Source: Calditrichota bacterium (GTDB lineage: Bacteria; Calditrichota; Calditrichia; RBG-13-44-9; J075). From it: DNA of 11,787 nt. Positions 1 through 8,808 of the stretch are shown one piece after another (positions within the stretch are counted from its first letter, which is position 1; each line of letters begins with the position of its first letter). Below the pieces are notes generated by a model. The model did no database searches. It was not told the origin of the DNA and saw only the letters and a program-made list of their open reading frames with translations. A program made the position numbers and the translations under genes. The stretch is from positions 1 to 11,787 of the forward strand of contig JAJRYW010000275.1 in NCBI GenBank assembly GCA_024275555.1, read 5' to 3'.

Positions 1-15
1 AAGTTATTCCACGAC

Positions 16-88
16 TTTTCCTGGCAGAAGCATAAACTGTCGAACGGGTTCGAGACCCAAAGCTCAGTCATGCTTTCTGGCAGGAAAA
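16..88. repeat. Imperfect long inverted repeat
   Basis: The left arm at 16-33 (TTTTCCTGGCAGAAGCAT) pairs with the right arm at 70-88 with one mismatch and one bulged base. The loop of 36 bases contains a smaller perfect hairpin at 40-53. No T-run follows on either strand, so a terminator is unlikely. It could be a folded transcript, a REP-like element or an element terminus. Confidence 0.6.
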
Positions 89-131
89 TAATGTCTTGGT
101 TGACAACTTTCCAGCTCACTTTAATTATACG

Positions 132-168
132 AAGCTCAGCCAGCAGTCCCAGCCAGGAGGCTGAGCTT
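132..168. repeat. Short inverted repeat with REP-like sequence
   Basis: AAGCTCAGCC at 132-141 is the exact reverse complement of GGCTGAGCTT at 159-168, with a 17-base loop. The right arm continues as GTCGAAGC. The combined word (GAGCTTGTCGAAG) resembles short palindromic intergenic repeats seen in many bacterial genomes; that resemblance is from memory. No second copy is visible in this window. Confidence 0.55.
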
Positions 169-226
169 GTCGAAGCCGGTAGTGCCTGAAAAAGTGTCGT
201 TTATTCAATACCATTTACTTATATCA

Positions 227-255
227 CAGCCGGGCCAAAACTGCCGGCCCGGCTG
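227..255. repeat. GC-rich perfect hairpin
   Basis: CAGCCGGGCC at 227-236 and GGCCCGGCTG at 246-255 form a perfect 10-bp stem with a 9-base loop. It lies about 180 bases downstream of the minus-strand regulator gene. The minus strand beyond it has no U-tract, so it is not a standard intrinsic terminator, though it could stall transcription or protect a 3' end. Confidence 0.55.
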
Positions 256-432
256 CCCCTCCGGTTACCCCTCCCCGTATCTGGTAGGAGCTTTGCCAAT
301 TCCATACCAGCGCTGGCGCTATTCCGCAACCTTTACAAACTATGGCAAACAAGGCAATAGACGGGAGTACAATTAGGAAATCTCCAAAACTCCAATTACT
401 TCTTTGGAAATTTTTAAAAAAGCGGAGAACGG

Positions 433-2082
<1,650 letters not shown>

Positions 2083-2112
2083 TTGCAAAACCTCGTCGGG
2101 TAATGGAAACTC

Positions 2113-2141
2113 AATTTAGAACACCCAACCCGGATGGACAA
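2113..2141 (-). promoter_or_regulatory. Possible sigma-70-type promoter of the CARF regulator
   Basis: On the minus strand TTGTCC (2136-2141) and TAAATT (2113-2118) are separated by 17 bases, ahead of the ATG at 2082. Each box matches the consensus at four of six positions. The tRNA terminator at 2180-2216 lies upstream, so the regulator needs its own promoter. Confidence 0.3.
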
Positions 2142-2179
2142 GCCTCAACCGCAAATCGACCGATTTTGCTGTGCGTCCT

Positions 2180-2216
2180 AATAAAAGAGAGGCTCCCGAA
2201 TTCTCGAGAGCCTCTC
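2180..2216 (-). terminator. Rho-independent terminator of tRNA-Phe
   Basis: On the minus strand a 9-bp perfect stem (GAGAGGCTC at 2216-2208, GAGCCTCTC at 2195-2187) with a 12-base loop is followed by TTTTATTA. It begins one base after the tRNA CCA end. It should end the tRNA transcript and isolate the downstream regulator gene. Confidence 0.85.
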
Positions 2217-2217
2217 C

Positions 2218-2293
<76 letters not shown>

Positions 2294-2310
2294 ATCCATA
2301 TTGGCCGGAA

Positions 2311-2339
2311 AATATACGTTCTGGCTTTCTTAAAATCAA
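2311..2339 (-). promoter_or_regulatory. Promoter of tRNA-Phe
   Basis: On the minus strand TTGATT (2339-2334) and TATATT (2316-2311) are 17 bases apart. The -10 box ends 17 bases before the first tRNA base, leaving room for a short 5' leader. The fit to a sigma-70-type promoter is good. Confidence 0.6.
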
Positions 2340-2516
2340 GCGCTTTTTAGCGACTTTTGCTAAAGTTTTGCTGCTCCGGAACCGACCTCAACTAAGAATG
2401 TTTGCAGGGACGAATTTTTCCGGTACGACTTCCATGAATCTGCAACTGGGCGCCTCGAAACAGCAATCCGTTCTAAACCAGCACCCGAATTTTCAAAACA
2501 CAGGCGGGCTAAACAA

Positions 2517-3224
2517 ATGCTTTTACTCCTCTCAGACAAGGCGGATACCGCTGCAAAAATTAAAGAAGATTTAACGCGAGAGGGGTTTACCACCGAGGTG
2601 GTAAAAAACTTTGCCGAAGCGATTGTCAAACTAAATTCCGGGACTTCCTACGAACTTATCCTCATCGATTTTGATTATGCCGAGCAAGATGTTTTTGATG
2701 TTTGCCAGAAGATCAAAAAAGGACCCGCCCAAAAGATCATCCCCCTGGTGGGCATCCTCAATCGCAGCCGCGTGGCCGATAAATTCCTGGCCTTTGAATT
2801 AGGGGTGGATGATTTTATCCTGATGCCCTATTCGCCCCTGGAATTTCAGCTTAAAATACGCTCGCTGCATCGCATTGCCGAACTGCAAACCCGCTTGCAG
2901 CAGAAAGAAGATCAGCTGGAGAACCTGCAAAACATCCAGCACCTGACGGTCACCCTGAACCATTACATCAACAACGCGCTGACGCCGCTCTACTTTGCGG
3001 TGCAGATGGCTAAGGACAAATCGCCCGAAGACGCCCTGCGTATCCGCACCATTGCCCGGGAGACCGTGGAGTTTATCAGCAAGGTGCTGCAAACCCTGCA
3101 AGAAATTGTGGATTCCGGGAAAATAAAAGTGCTTACCGAGGGCGTCTACAAAGATATGATGCTCGATATCGAGCAGGAACTCGACAAGCTCATCAAAAAA
3201 GTGAAGCCCGCCGGAAAGAAGTAG
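2517..3224 (+). CDS. Receiver-domain protein with DHp-like helix, no ATPase domain
   Basis: 235-residue cytoplasmic signalling protein. Residues 1 to about 120 fold like a CheY-type receiver: the third strand LILID carries the phosphorylation candidate Asp51. The site is degenerate: the usual acidic pair after strand one is reduced to SD (6-7), and the invariant Lys before Pro is Met103 (ILMPYS). A coiled coil (about 120-142) leads to TLNHYINNALTPL (147-159), which resembles the H-box of histidine kinase dimerisation domains, with His149 in the phospho-acceptor position. No ATP-binding domain follows; the protein ends in a lysine-rich tail. It could be a phosphotransfer protein or a stand-alone adaptor. 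The start has only a weak GGCGGG upstream. Its kinase is not in the window. Family assignment is confident; phosphotransfer is inferred. Confidence 0.85.
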   Translation: MLLLLSDKADTAAKIKEDLTREGFTTEVVKNFAEAIVKLNSGTSYELILIDFDYAEQDVFDVCQKIKKGPAQKIIPLVGILNRSRVADKFLAFELGVDDFILMPYSPLEFQLKIRSLHRIAELQTRLQQKEDQLENLQNIQHLTVTLNHYINNALTPLYFAVQMAKDKSPEDALRIRTIARETVEFISKVLQTLQEIVDSGKIKVLTEGVYKDMMLDIEQELDKLIKKVKPAGKK

Positions 3225-3260
3225 CCCTTCGGAATTTTTATCGAAAAAATATCCTGCTGC

Positions 3261-3287
3261 TTCCGGTGTTCTGCGCCGGAAATAATT
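3261..3287 (+). terminator. Weak terminator candidate after the receiver gene
   Basis: TTCCGG (3261-3266) pairs with CCGGAA (3276-3281), extendable by a G-T pair, and is followed by ATAATTT. It lies 36 bases past the stop codon. The stem is short and the T-run poor. Confidence 0.3.
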
Positions 3288-3310
3288 TGGGAAGCTCCGG
3301 ACCCCGGTGT

Positions 3311-3344
3311 AGGCTCTCACAAATCGGGATGTGTGGCAGAGCCT
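3311..3344. repeat. Seven-base inverted repeat in convergent spacer
   Basis: AGGCTCT at 3311-3317 and AGAGCCT at 3338-3344 are exact reverse complements with a 20-base loop. It sits between two convergent genes and may help end transcription, although no T-run follows. Confidence 0.35.
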
Positions 3345-3352
3345 CAAATGAG

Positions 3353-3404
3353 CGATCCAGTGCGGGAGCACTGGATCGAGGTTAAACACTGGATCAAGGT
3401 TAAC
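3353..3404. repeat. Perfect 11-bp hairpin plus 18-bp tandem repeat
   Basis: CGATCCAGTGC (3353-3363), loop GGGA, GCACTGGATCG (3368-3378) forms a perfect hairpin. The right arm is also the start of a tandem repeat: 3369-3386 and 3387-3404 match at 16 of 18 positions (CACTGGATC, A or G, AGGTTAA). It lies just past the aceE stop codon, but there is no U-tract on either strand, so it is not a standard intrinsic terminator. Confidence 0.6.
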
Positions 3405-3416
3405 AAAACAATTTGC

Positions 3417-6128
3417 CTAAGAGATCATCGGGTTGGCTTTTTCCGGATCAATTCCCAACTCTTTAATCGCTTTGGCGACGACGCTCATGGGCAACTCGCC
3501 TCTGCCGGCCAATTGGTAAAGCACCGCCAGGGTGATAAACTCGGCGTCGATCTCAAAAAAGCGCCGCAACGCTTCGCGGGTTTCACTGCGCCCGTAGCCG
3601 TCGGTTCCCAGCGAGAACAAGCCGCCCGGTACCCATTTGGCAACCTGGTCGGCCATCACCTTCAGGTAATCCGACACCGCCACCACCGGTCCCTCTTCCT
3701 TTTCCAGCAGTTGAGTAAGATACGGTTTGCGCGGTTTCGATTCCGGATGGAGCAGATTCCAGCGCTCCACCTCCAGGGCCTCGCGGCGCAATTGATTAAA
3801 GCTGGTGGCGCTCCAGACATCCGCCGCCACCTCATACTTTTCCGCTAAAATCTGCTGGGCGCGCAAGGCTTCCCGCAGGATGGCGCCGCTGCCTAAAATA
3901 TGGGCTTTGGGACGGGCCTTCCGCTTTCCTTTGGGCTTGGCGGGCATCTCGGCAAATTTATACAACCCTTTGATGATCCCTTCTTCCACGCCTTTGGGCA
4001 TAGCCGGCATGGGGTAGTTTTCATTTCCCACGGTGATGTAGTAAAAGACATCCTCGCGGTCCCGGTACATGCGCCGCAAGCCGTCCTGGATAATCACGGC
4101 AATTTCGTAGGCCCAGGCCGGATCGTAGGTGATGCAATTGGGCACGGTGCTGGCCAGAACATGGCTGTGGCCGTCCTGGTGCTGCAAACCTTCGCCCATC
4201 AGGGTGGTGCGTCCCGCGGTGCCGCCGATTAAAAATCCGCGCCCGCGCTGATCGCCAAAAGCCCAGGCCAGGTCGCCTACCCGCTGGAATCCGAACATGG
4301 AGTAGAAGATAAAGAAGGGGATCATATCCACCCCGTAATTTGCGTAGGCCGTGCCGGCCGCGGTAAAAGAGGCCATCGACCCGGCTTCGGTAATGCCCTC
4401 CTCTAAAATCTGCCCGTCTTTTGCTTCCCGGTAGTATAAAAAAGTATCGGCGTCGACTGGCTCGTACAACTGGCCGGAGTGTGCATAAATTCCCACCTGG
4501 CGGAACAGGAATTCCATTCCGAAGGTGCGGGCTTCATCCGGCACAATCGGCACGATCCGTTTACCGATTTTAGGATGTTTGATGGCCTGGGAGAGGAGCC
4601 GCACCACCGCCATCGTGGTGGAAACTTCCCGCTCGCTGCCGCTCAAAAATTCGTTGAAAAAGTGCAGGTCCGGCGTCTCCAGCGGCTCGGTGAGCACTTT
4701 GCGCTGCGGGACAAAGCCGTTCAGCTTGCTGCGGCGATCTTTTAAATACTGAATCTCGGGACTGTTCTCATCCGGTCGATAGAAGGGGGCCTCGGCGAGC
4801 CGGTCGTCCGGGATGGGGATGTCAAAACGGTCGCGGAAACGGCGCATCTCCTCGTCGTTCAATTTCTTTTGCTGGTGGGTAATGTTCTTGCCTTCTCCGG
4901 CTTCCCCCAGGCCGTATCCCTTGATGGTGCGGGCCAGAATGACCGTCGGCGCCCCGGTGTTTTCCATGGCCGCTTTGTAGGCTGCATACACCTTGGCCGG
5001 ATCGTGCCCGCCCAGGCGCAATTTTTTCAGTTGCTCATCGGAGAGGTGCTCCACTAATTGAAGCAGTTCTGGATACTTGCCGAAGAAGTGCTGGCGCAGA
5101 TAGGCGCCCGATTCCACGATGTATTTTTGGAAATCCCCGTCCACAATTTCGTTGAAGCGTTTCAGCAGGAAATTTCCGGCGTCTTTTTCGAACAGGGGGT
5201 CCCAATCTTCCCCCCAGAGCACCTTGAGGACATTCCACCCGGCCCCGCGAAAGACGGTTTCCAGTTCCTGGATAATCTTGCCGTTGCCGCGCACCGGGCC
5301 GTCCAGCCGCTGTAAATTACAGTTGATGACGAAGATTAGGTTGTCCAGCTTTTCCCGGCTGGCCAGGGTAATTGCCCCTAACGCTTCCGGTTCGTCGGTT
5401 TCCCCGTCGCCCAAAAATGCCCAGATATGCTGGTTGGTGGTGTCCTTCAAACCGCGATCGGCAAGATAGTTTGCGAAACGAGCCTGGTAGATCGCCGAGA
5501 TGGGCCCCAGCCCCATCGACACGGTGGGGAACTCCCAGAAATCGGGCATCAGCCAGGGATGGGGATAGGAAGACAAACCGCCCTTTTTCTCCAGTTCGCG
5601 CCGGAAGTTCTGCATCTGCTCCACCGAAATTCGCCCCTCTAAAAAAGCCCGGGCGTAAATTCCCGGCGAACCGTGTCCCTGCATGTAGATCAAATCGCCG
5701 TCAAAACCGTCTCCTTTGCCGCGGAAACAGTGGTTAAAGCCTACCTCGTAGAGGGTTGCCGAGGAAGCAAAAGTGGAGATATGCCCGCCCAGCCCCGGAA
5801 AGCGCTTGTTGGCCCGGGTGACCATGGCCATAGCATTCCAGCGGATAATGCTCTTGATGCGGCGCTCGATGGGGCGGTCTCCCGGGTAGGGCGGCTGCTG
5901 GGAGACCGCAATGGTATTTACAAAAGGCGTGTTGGGGAAAAACGGAAGCGGAAGGCCTTTTTCGGCAACCGCCGTCATCAATCGCTGCAATAAAAAGCGG
6001 GCCCGCTCGGCGCCTTCAAATTTGATGACCTGCTCCAGCGCTTCCAGCCACTCGGCGGTCTCCTGGACATCAATATCGCCATTATTGCTTAAACGCTGTT
6101 CTATTTCACGAATCTGTTCCTCGGACAT
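3417..6128 (-). CDS. aceE: Pyruvate dehydrogenase E1 component, homodimeric type
   Basis: Thiamine-diphosphate enzyme that decarboxylates pyruvate and passes the acetyl group to the lipoyl domain of E2 in the pyruvate dehydrogenase complex, in the cytoplasm. The 903 residues are close to the 887 of E. coli AceE and align along the whole length. The cofactor motif is GDGETDEPEALGAIT from residue 240, closed by NCNLQ near 269-273. The active-site histidine regions GGHISTF (His116) and QGHGSPG (His152) are present, as are SYPHP, RTFGME and EDGHSH-like QDGHSH. A lysine/arginine-rich stretch (KPKGKRKARPK, about residue 730-745) lies ahead of the C-terminal domain, where E. coli is shorter. AAGGAGA (6134-6140) precedes the ATG at good spacing. 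No E2 or E3 gene is adjacent, so the partners must lie elsewhere. Confidence 0.97.
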   Translation of the reverse strand: MSEEQIREIEQRLSNNGDIDVQETAEWLEALEQVIKFEGAERARFLLQRLMTAVAEKGLPLPFFPNTPFVNTIAVSQQPPYPGDRPIERRIKSIIRWNAMAMVTRANKRFPGLGGHISTFASSATLYEVGFNHCFRGKGDGFDGDLIYMQGHGSPGIYARAFLEGRISVEQMQNFRRELEKKGGLSSYPHPWLMPDFWEFPTVSMGLGPISAIYQARFANYLADRGLKDTTNQHIWAFLGDGETDEPEALGAITLASREKLDNLIFVINCNLQRLDGPVRGNGKIIQELETVFRGAGWNVLKVLWGEDWDPLFEKDAGNFLLKRFNEIVDGDFQKYIVESGAYLRQHFFGKYPELLQLVEHLSDEQLKKLRLGGHDPAKVYAAYKAAMENTGAPTVILARTIKGYGLGEAGEGKNITHQQKKLNDEEMRRFRDRFDIPIPDDRLAEAPFYRPDENSPEIQYLKDRRSKLNGFVPQRKVLTEPLETPDLHFFNEFLSGSEREVSTTMAVVRLLSQAIKHPKIGKRIVPIVPDEARTFGMEFLFRQVGIYAHSGQLYEPVDADTFLYYREAKDGQILEEGITEAGSMASFTAAGTAYANYGVDMIPFFIFYSMFGFQRVGDLAWAFGDQRGRGFLIGGTAGRTTLMGEGLQHQDGHSHVLASTVPNCITYDPAWAYEIAVIIQDGLRRMYRDREDVFYYITVGNENYPMPAMPKGVEEGIIKGLYKFAEMPAKPKGKRKARPKAHILGSGAILREALRAQQILAEKYEVAADVWSATSFNQLRREALEVERWNLLHPESKPRKPYLTQLLEKEEGPVVAVSDYLKVMADQVAKWVPGGLFSLGTDGYGRSETREALRRFFEIDAEFITLAVLYQLAGRGELPMSVVAKAIKELGIDPEKANPMIS

Positions 6129-6180
6129 ATATGTCTCCTTTAACTAATCTTTCAATTTTTAGTCTGCTGAAAACCGCCCT

Positions 6181-6209
6181 AATATAAAGCCGTAAAGCGG
6201 TAGATACAA
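6181..6209 (-). promoter_or_regulatory. Possible aceE promoter
   Basis: On the minus strand TTGTAT (6209-6204) and TATATT (6186-6181) are 17 bases apart, about 50 bases before the aceE start codon. The -10 box is good and the -35 box is poor. The 110-base gap from the upstream peptidase gene leaves room for an independent promoter, though read-through is possible. Confidence 0.35.
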
Positions 6210-6238
6210 GCGTTCCCCCGGGCAACCCGCGCAGGTAA

Positions 6239-8068
6239 TCAGCGGTTTTTTAGCCAGATGTCCCGGATTTTGCGCTGGTTGGGGGTAAGCAGCCGGGGAA
6301 TGGAAAACACGTGCCGGGCTTTTTGAGAAATCAGCCGGATCGAAAGGGTCGCCGGTAGTCCATTCCGGGCGATTTGTACTTCAACAACCCGGCCAATCGA
6401 CAGCGAGGGGATGAACTCGCTGAAGAGATAATCCAGCCGGCCGGGATGCACCGGTCGCCCGGCGATTTTCTGCAGCACATCTCCCTTCCGGAGCCCCTGC
6501 TGCCCTGTTTCCAGATCAACCCACTGCACGACTACCTTCCCGTTTTTGACAACCGGGAAAACGCCCAGGTCCGCACCGGGGTTGGGGATACGGCGCTCTT
6601 TCTGGTAGTCGATCCCTATTTTATGCAGCATCTCTTTTACCGGCAGGGGCTTATTCCCGGCGATGTAGTCGCGGATAAAATCCTCGAACTCGGGGCCGGA
6701 GTAGTCGATCAGAATTTCGAAAAAGCGCTCTTCCGGCAGGGGATGATCCGGGCCGAAGTCTTGGCGCAGGTCGTTGATCACTTCCCGCAACCCCCGTCGG
6801 CCCCAGGTGCGCTCCAGCAGGTGGATATCGAACAACAGCGCCACTAACGCCCCGCGACTGTAGACATTCAGATAATCATTAGCCGCCCGGCGGCGGGACA
6901 GGCTGATTTCGCGGAGGCTGATCTCCGAGCCGAATCGCTCCTCCCGGAAGAGCTTGGGGCGCACGTCGTTCAGAAAGTATTCCCTTATGTTTTTCAGGCC
7001 ATAGCGAAGCTGAATCATATCGGACGCCCACTCGGTCACCCCTTCAAAAAACCAGAGGTGCTGGCTGGGCCGGGAACGCAGTAAGTTAAATTTGCTGATC
7101 CGGTCGCTGCGGATGGAGTAGGGAATAATCAGGTGAAAGTACTCGTGGGCGATGACATCCTGCACCTGGGGGCGGATTTCCTCCAGGGGGCGGTCCCGGA
7201 ATACGAAGGCGGCGCTTTGGGGATACTCCACCCCGCCGGCGCTGCGGTCGTCAAAGACAAACAGCATGGTGTAATCATCGATCGGCAGATCGCCTAAGAA
7301 CGCCTCGGTTGCGTTGAGAATATTTTCAGTCAAAGGGATAATTTCCGGGGTGCTGTTCTGCCCGTCCCGGGAAAAGAGGAAGAAGCGCACCCGGCTGCCG
7401 CGCAAATACTCTTCCGCAACATCCAGGTCTCCCAGGAGAAAGGGCGAGGTCGTCAACTGGCCATAGTGTTGGGCATAGAAACGTCCCCGGTCATCCTGCG
7501 GCAAAGCAGAACAGACAGTCCACCAATCGGGCAGGTCAAATTCAACCTGCACCCGCCCGAACTCCAGTCCCTCGATGAACCCGAACACGGCCTGGCTGCT
7601 CAGAAATACGTATTCCGAATCGATGCGGGTACCCACCATTTCCGGAATGGCCTGCCCCAGTTCGGGCGACCCCCAGGTGTCGGCGATGTCATATTCGATT
7701 ACCCGCACGGCGGATGGATTGGAAAACTCCCAGGTGTTTTCGGAACGCCTGCGCACGGTTGCCTCACGCCCCCGGGCGTCTTCGGCCCGGAATCGCTTTA
7801 CCAGACTTCCCAGGCCCACCGGCGCGTATACTCCAATGGTGCTAAAATGGAAAAAACGCTGCTGCGGGCCAAGCGGAGGCAGTTTTAAGCGAACCGAAAA
7901 ATAGGCCGATGCGCCGGGATGAAAAGCCACCCGGTATTGATATTCCGGCGGTGTAGCCGGAATAAGCGATGATTGCGGCTGCTGAGCAACCTGGCTGCTG
8001 CAACCGGTAAAAATAAGGCTTAAAACCGCCAGGGAAAAAATGACAGCCCCGCTCTGAAAAATTTTCAT
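6239..8068 (-). CDS. M61-type metallopeptidase lipoprotein with PDZ domain
   Basis: Predicted zinc peptidase of the glycyl-aminopeptidase (M61) type, anchored in the envelope. From the ATG at 8068 it has 609 residues, beginning with a lipoprotein signal (hydrophobic AVIFSLAVLSLIF) and cleavage before Cys23 in IFTGCSS. The catalytic domain has AHEYFH (zinc histidines 308 and 312, catalytic Glu309) and WFFEGVTEW, with Glu342 as third zinc ligand 30 residues on. GGVEYPQS precedes the zinc site, where related peptidases bind substrate. The last 100 or so residues look like a PDZ domain (LRKGDVLQKIAGRPV). The frame stays open to an ATG at 8173, but the extra 35 residues would bury the signal peptide. 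None of the candidate starts has a good ribosome binding site, so the start is uncertain. The substrate is unknown. Confidence 0.87.
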   Translation of the reverse strand: MKIFQSGAVIFSLAVLSLIFTGCSSQVAQQPQSSLIPATPPEYQYRVAFHPGASAYFSVRLKLPPLGPQQRFFHFSTIGVYAPVGLGSLVKRFRAEDARGREATVRRRSENTWEFSNPSAVRVIEYDIADTWGSPELGQAIPEMVGTRIDSEYVFLSSQAVFGFIEGLEFGRVQVEFDLPDWWTVCSALPQDDRGRFYAQHYGQLTTSPFLLGDLDVAEEYLRGSRVRFFLFSRDGQNSTPEIIPLTENILNATEAFLGDLPIDDYTMLFVFDDRSAGGVEYPQSAAFVFRDRPLEEIRPQVQDVIAHEYFHLIIPYSIRSDRISKFNLLRSRPSQHLWFFEGVTEWASDMIQLRYGLKNIREYFLNDVRPKLFREERFGSEISLREISLSRRRAANDYLNVYSRGALVALLFDIHLLERTWGRRGLREVINDLRQDFGPDHPLPEERFFEILIDYSGPEFEDFIRDYIAGNKPLPVKEMLHKIGIDYQKERRIPNPGADLGVFPVVKNGKVVVQWVDLETGQQGLRKGDVLQKIAGRPVHPGRLDYLFSEFIPSLSIGRVVEVQIARNGLPATLSIRLISQKARHVFSIPRLLTPNQRKIRDIWLKNR

Positions 8069-8158
8069 AAACACAGAAATCTTTTCGCACTGCCTGACAC
8101 AGGATGGCCGACCCCCGGCGCTTATTTGAGATTCCTGTTTTGCGGACCGCGCCATATT

Positions 8159-8178
8159 ATCAAATCTAACCATTTGAT
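8159..8178. promoter_or_regulatory. Perfect dyad, possible operator
   Basis: ATCAAAT (8159-8165), six bases, ATTTGAT (8172-8178). It lies in the divergent region, just downstream of a TATAAT box for the minus strand and 32 bases upstream of the sigma-54-like promoter. It has the shape of a regulator site for either gene. The role is inferred. Confidence 0.35.
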
Positions 8179-8179
8179 T

Positions 8180-8185
8180 ATTATA
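8180..8185 (-). promoter_or_regulatory. -10 box candidate for the peptidase gene
   Basis: The minus strand reads TATAAT exactly. No clear -35 box is present at 16-18 bases. Transcription would begin near 8173, which supports a translation start inside the open frame (8155 or 8068) rather than at its first ATG. Confidence 0.35.
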
Positions 8186-8210
8186 AACTTAATTCCCCAA
8201 CACAAAAAAT

Positions 8211-8225
8211 TGGCACACACTTTGA
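8211..8225 (+). promoter_or_regulatory. Sigma-54-like promoter ahead of hsp20 genes
   Basis: TGGCAC, five bases, TTGA, then TATAA. This fits the -24/-12 sigma-54 pattern (TGGCAC-N5-TTGC) except that the final C is A. The transcript would start near 8236, giving a leader of about 54 bases before the first Hsp20 ATG. No convincing sigma-70 pair or CIRCE element is seen in the same place. Confidence 0.5.
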
Positions 8226-8289
8226 TATAAAGATAGGCGTAAACGATGAAGGAAGGAAACCAAAATAAAATAACGAAGGAGGTTTAATC

Positions 8290-8736
8290 ATGACGTTAGT
8301 TCATCTCTATCCCTCGCGTGCTTTTGAGAGCACTGTTTCGGAAATTAACCGGGTGTTTGATCAGTTTTTCGGGGAAGGCCGCAAGCCGGAGCAGCAAAAC
8401 CTGGATTTTACCTGGGCGCCGCGTGTCGATGTTGCCGAAACCGATAACGATTTTATTCTGACCATGGAAGTTCCCGGTATTTCCAAAAAAGATTTCCACA
8501 TCTACGTGGAAGACAATTCGCTGGTCATCGAAGGGGAGCGCCATCGTCCCGAGTTGAAGGAAGGCGAGGACCAGTTAATCCATGCAGAACGCTGGTATGG
8601 CAAGTTTCATCGCCGCTTTAAAATCGGCGCCGATATCCAGGCGGACAAAATTTCCGCCGCTTATCGGGATGGCTTGTTATCGGTGCGTTTGCCCAAAGCC
8701 GAAAAAGTCAAACCGAAAACCATCGCTATTAAATAA
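8290..8736 (+). CDS. Small heat shock protein, Hsp20 family (first copy)
   Basis: ATP-independent cytoplasmic chaperone that holds unfolding proteins, usually as a large oligomer. The 148 residues have the standard order: a short N-terminal arm (LYPSRAFESTVSEINRVFDQFF), an alpha-crystallin domain from about residue 41 (PRVDVAETDNDFIL, EVPGISKKDFHI, LVIEGER), the conserved end motif AAYRDGLLSVRLPK, and a C-terminal IAI sequence (TIAIK) of the I-x-I type that links subunits. AAGGAGG (8276-8282) sits 7 bases before the ATG. It is followed after 72 bases by a second Hsp20 gene on the same strand without a terminator between, so they are probably co-transcribed. The upstream promoter looks sigma-54-like. 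Confidence 0.96.
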   Translation: MTLVHLYPSRAFESTVSEINRVFDQFFGEGRKPEQQNLDFTWAPRVDVAETDNDFILTMEVPGISKKDFHIYVEDNSLVIEGERHRPELKEGEDQLIHAERWYGKFHRRFKIGADIQADKISAAYRDGLLSVRLPKAEKVKPKTIAIK

Positions 8737-8808
8737 CGCTTAAACAAGTGAATAGGGTTGAGGAATTGAACAACATCAATAATAAAATAAAATAAAGGAG
8801 GTGGTACT

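Larger units (their letters stand above)
1..432. other. Non-coding region rich in inverted repeats
   Basis: I find no convincing gene here; the short open frames have no ribosome binding site and no protein-like composition. The stretch holds three inverted repeats listed separately (16-88, 132-168, 227-255). It also holds a six-base-arm hairpin at 40-53 (TCGAAC, GG, GTTCGA). The end next to the regulator gene (about 360-425) is AT-rich and could hold its transcription end: on the minus strand a run of Ts follows a weak stem just after the stop codon. It could be the remains of a mobile or repetitive element, or simply an intergenic spacer. Confidence 0.6.

Noticed and set aside
46..58. tRNA T-arm (GGGTTCGAGACCC)
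   Set aside because: Only three stem pairs form and no acceptor, D or anticodon arm can be placed around it.
291..310. Sigma-54-like promoter on the minus strand (TGGTAT-N5-TGGC)
   Set aside because: Two mismatches in the -24 element and one in the -12 element, and no gene follows before position 1. Too weak to call.
167..376. 69-residue protein in the left spacer
   Set aside because: It crosses a GC hairpin, has no family resemblance and no ribosome binding site.
8069..8173. N-terminal extension of the peptidase
   Set aside because: It would put 35 polar residues ahead of a clear lipoprotein signal peptide, and the likely transcript start coincides with the first ATG.
8758..8785. Separate promoter for the second hsp20 gene (TTGAGG-N16-TAATAA)
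   Set aside because: Both boxes are weak and the region is simply A-rich; co-transcription with the first copy explains it better.
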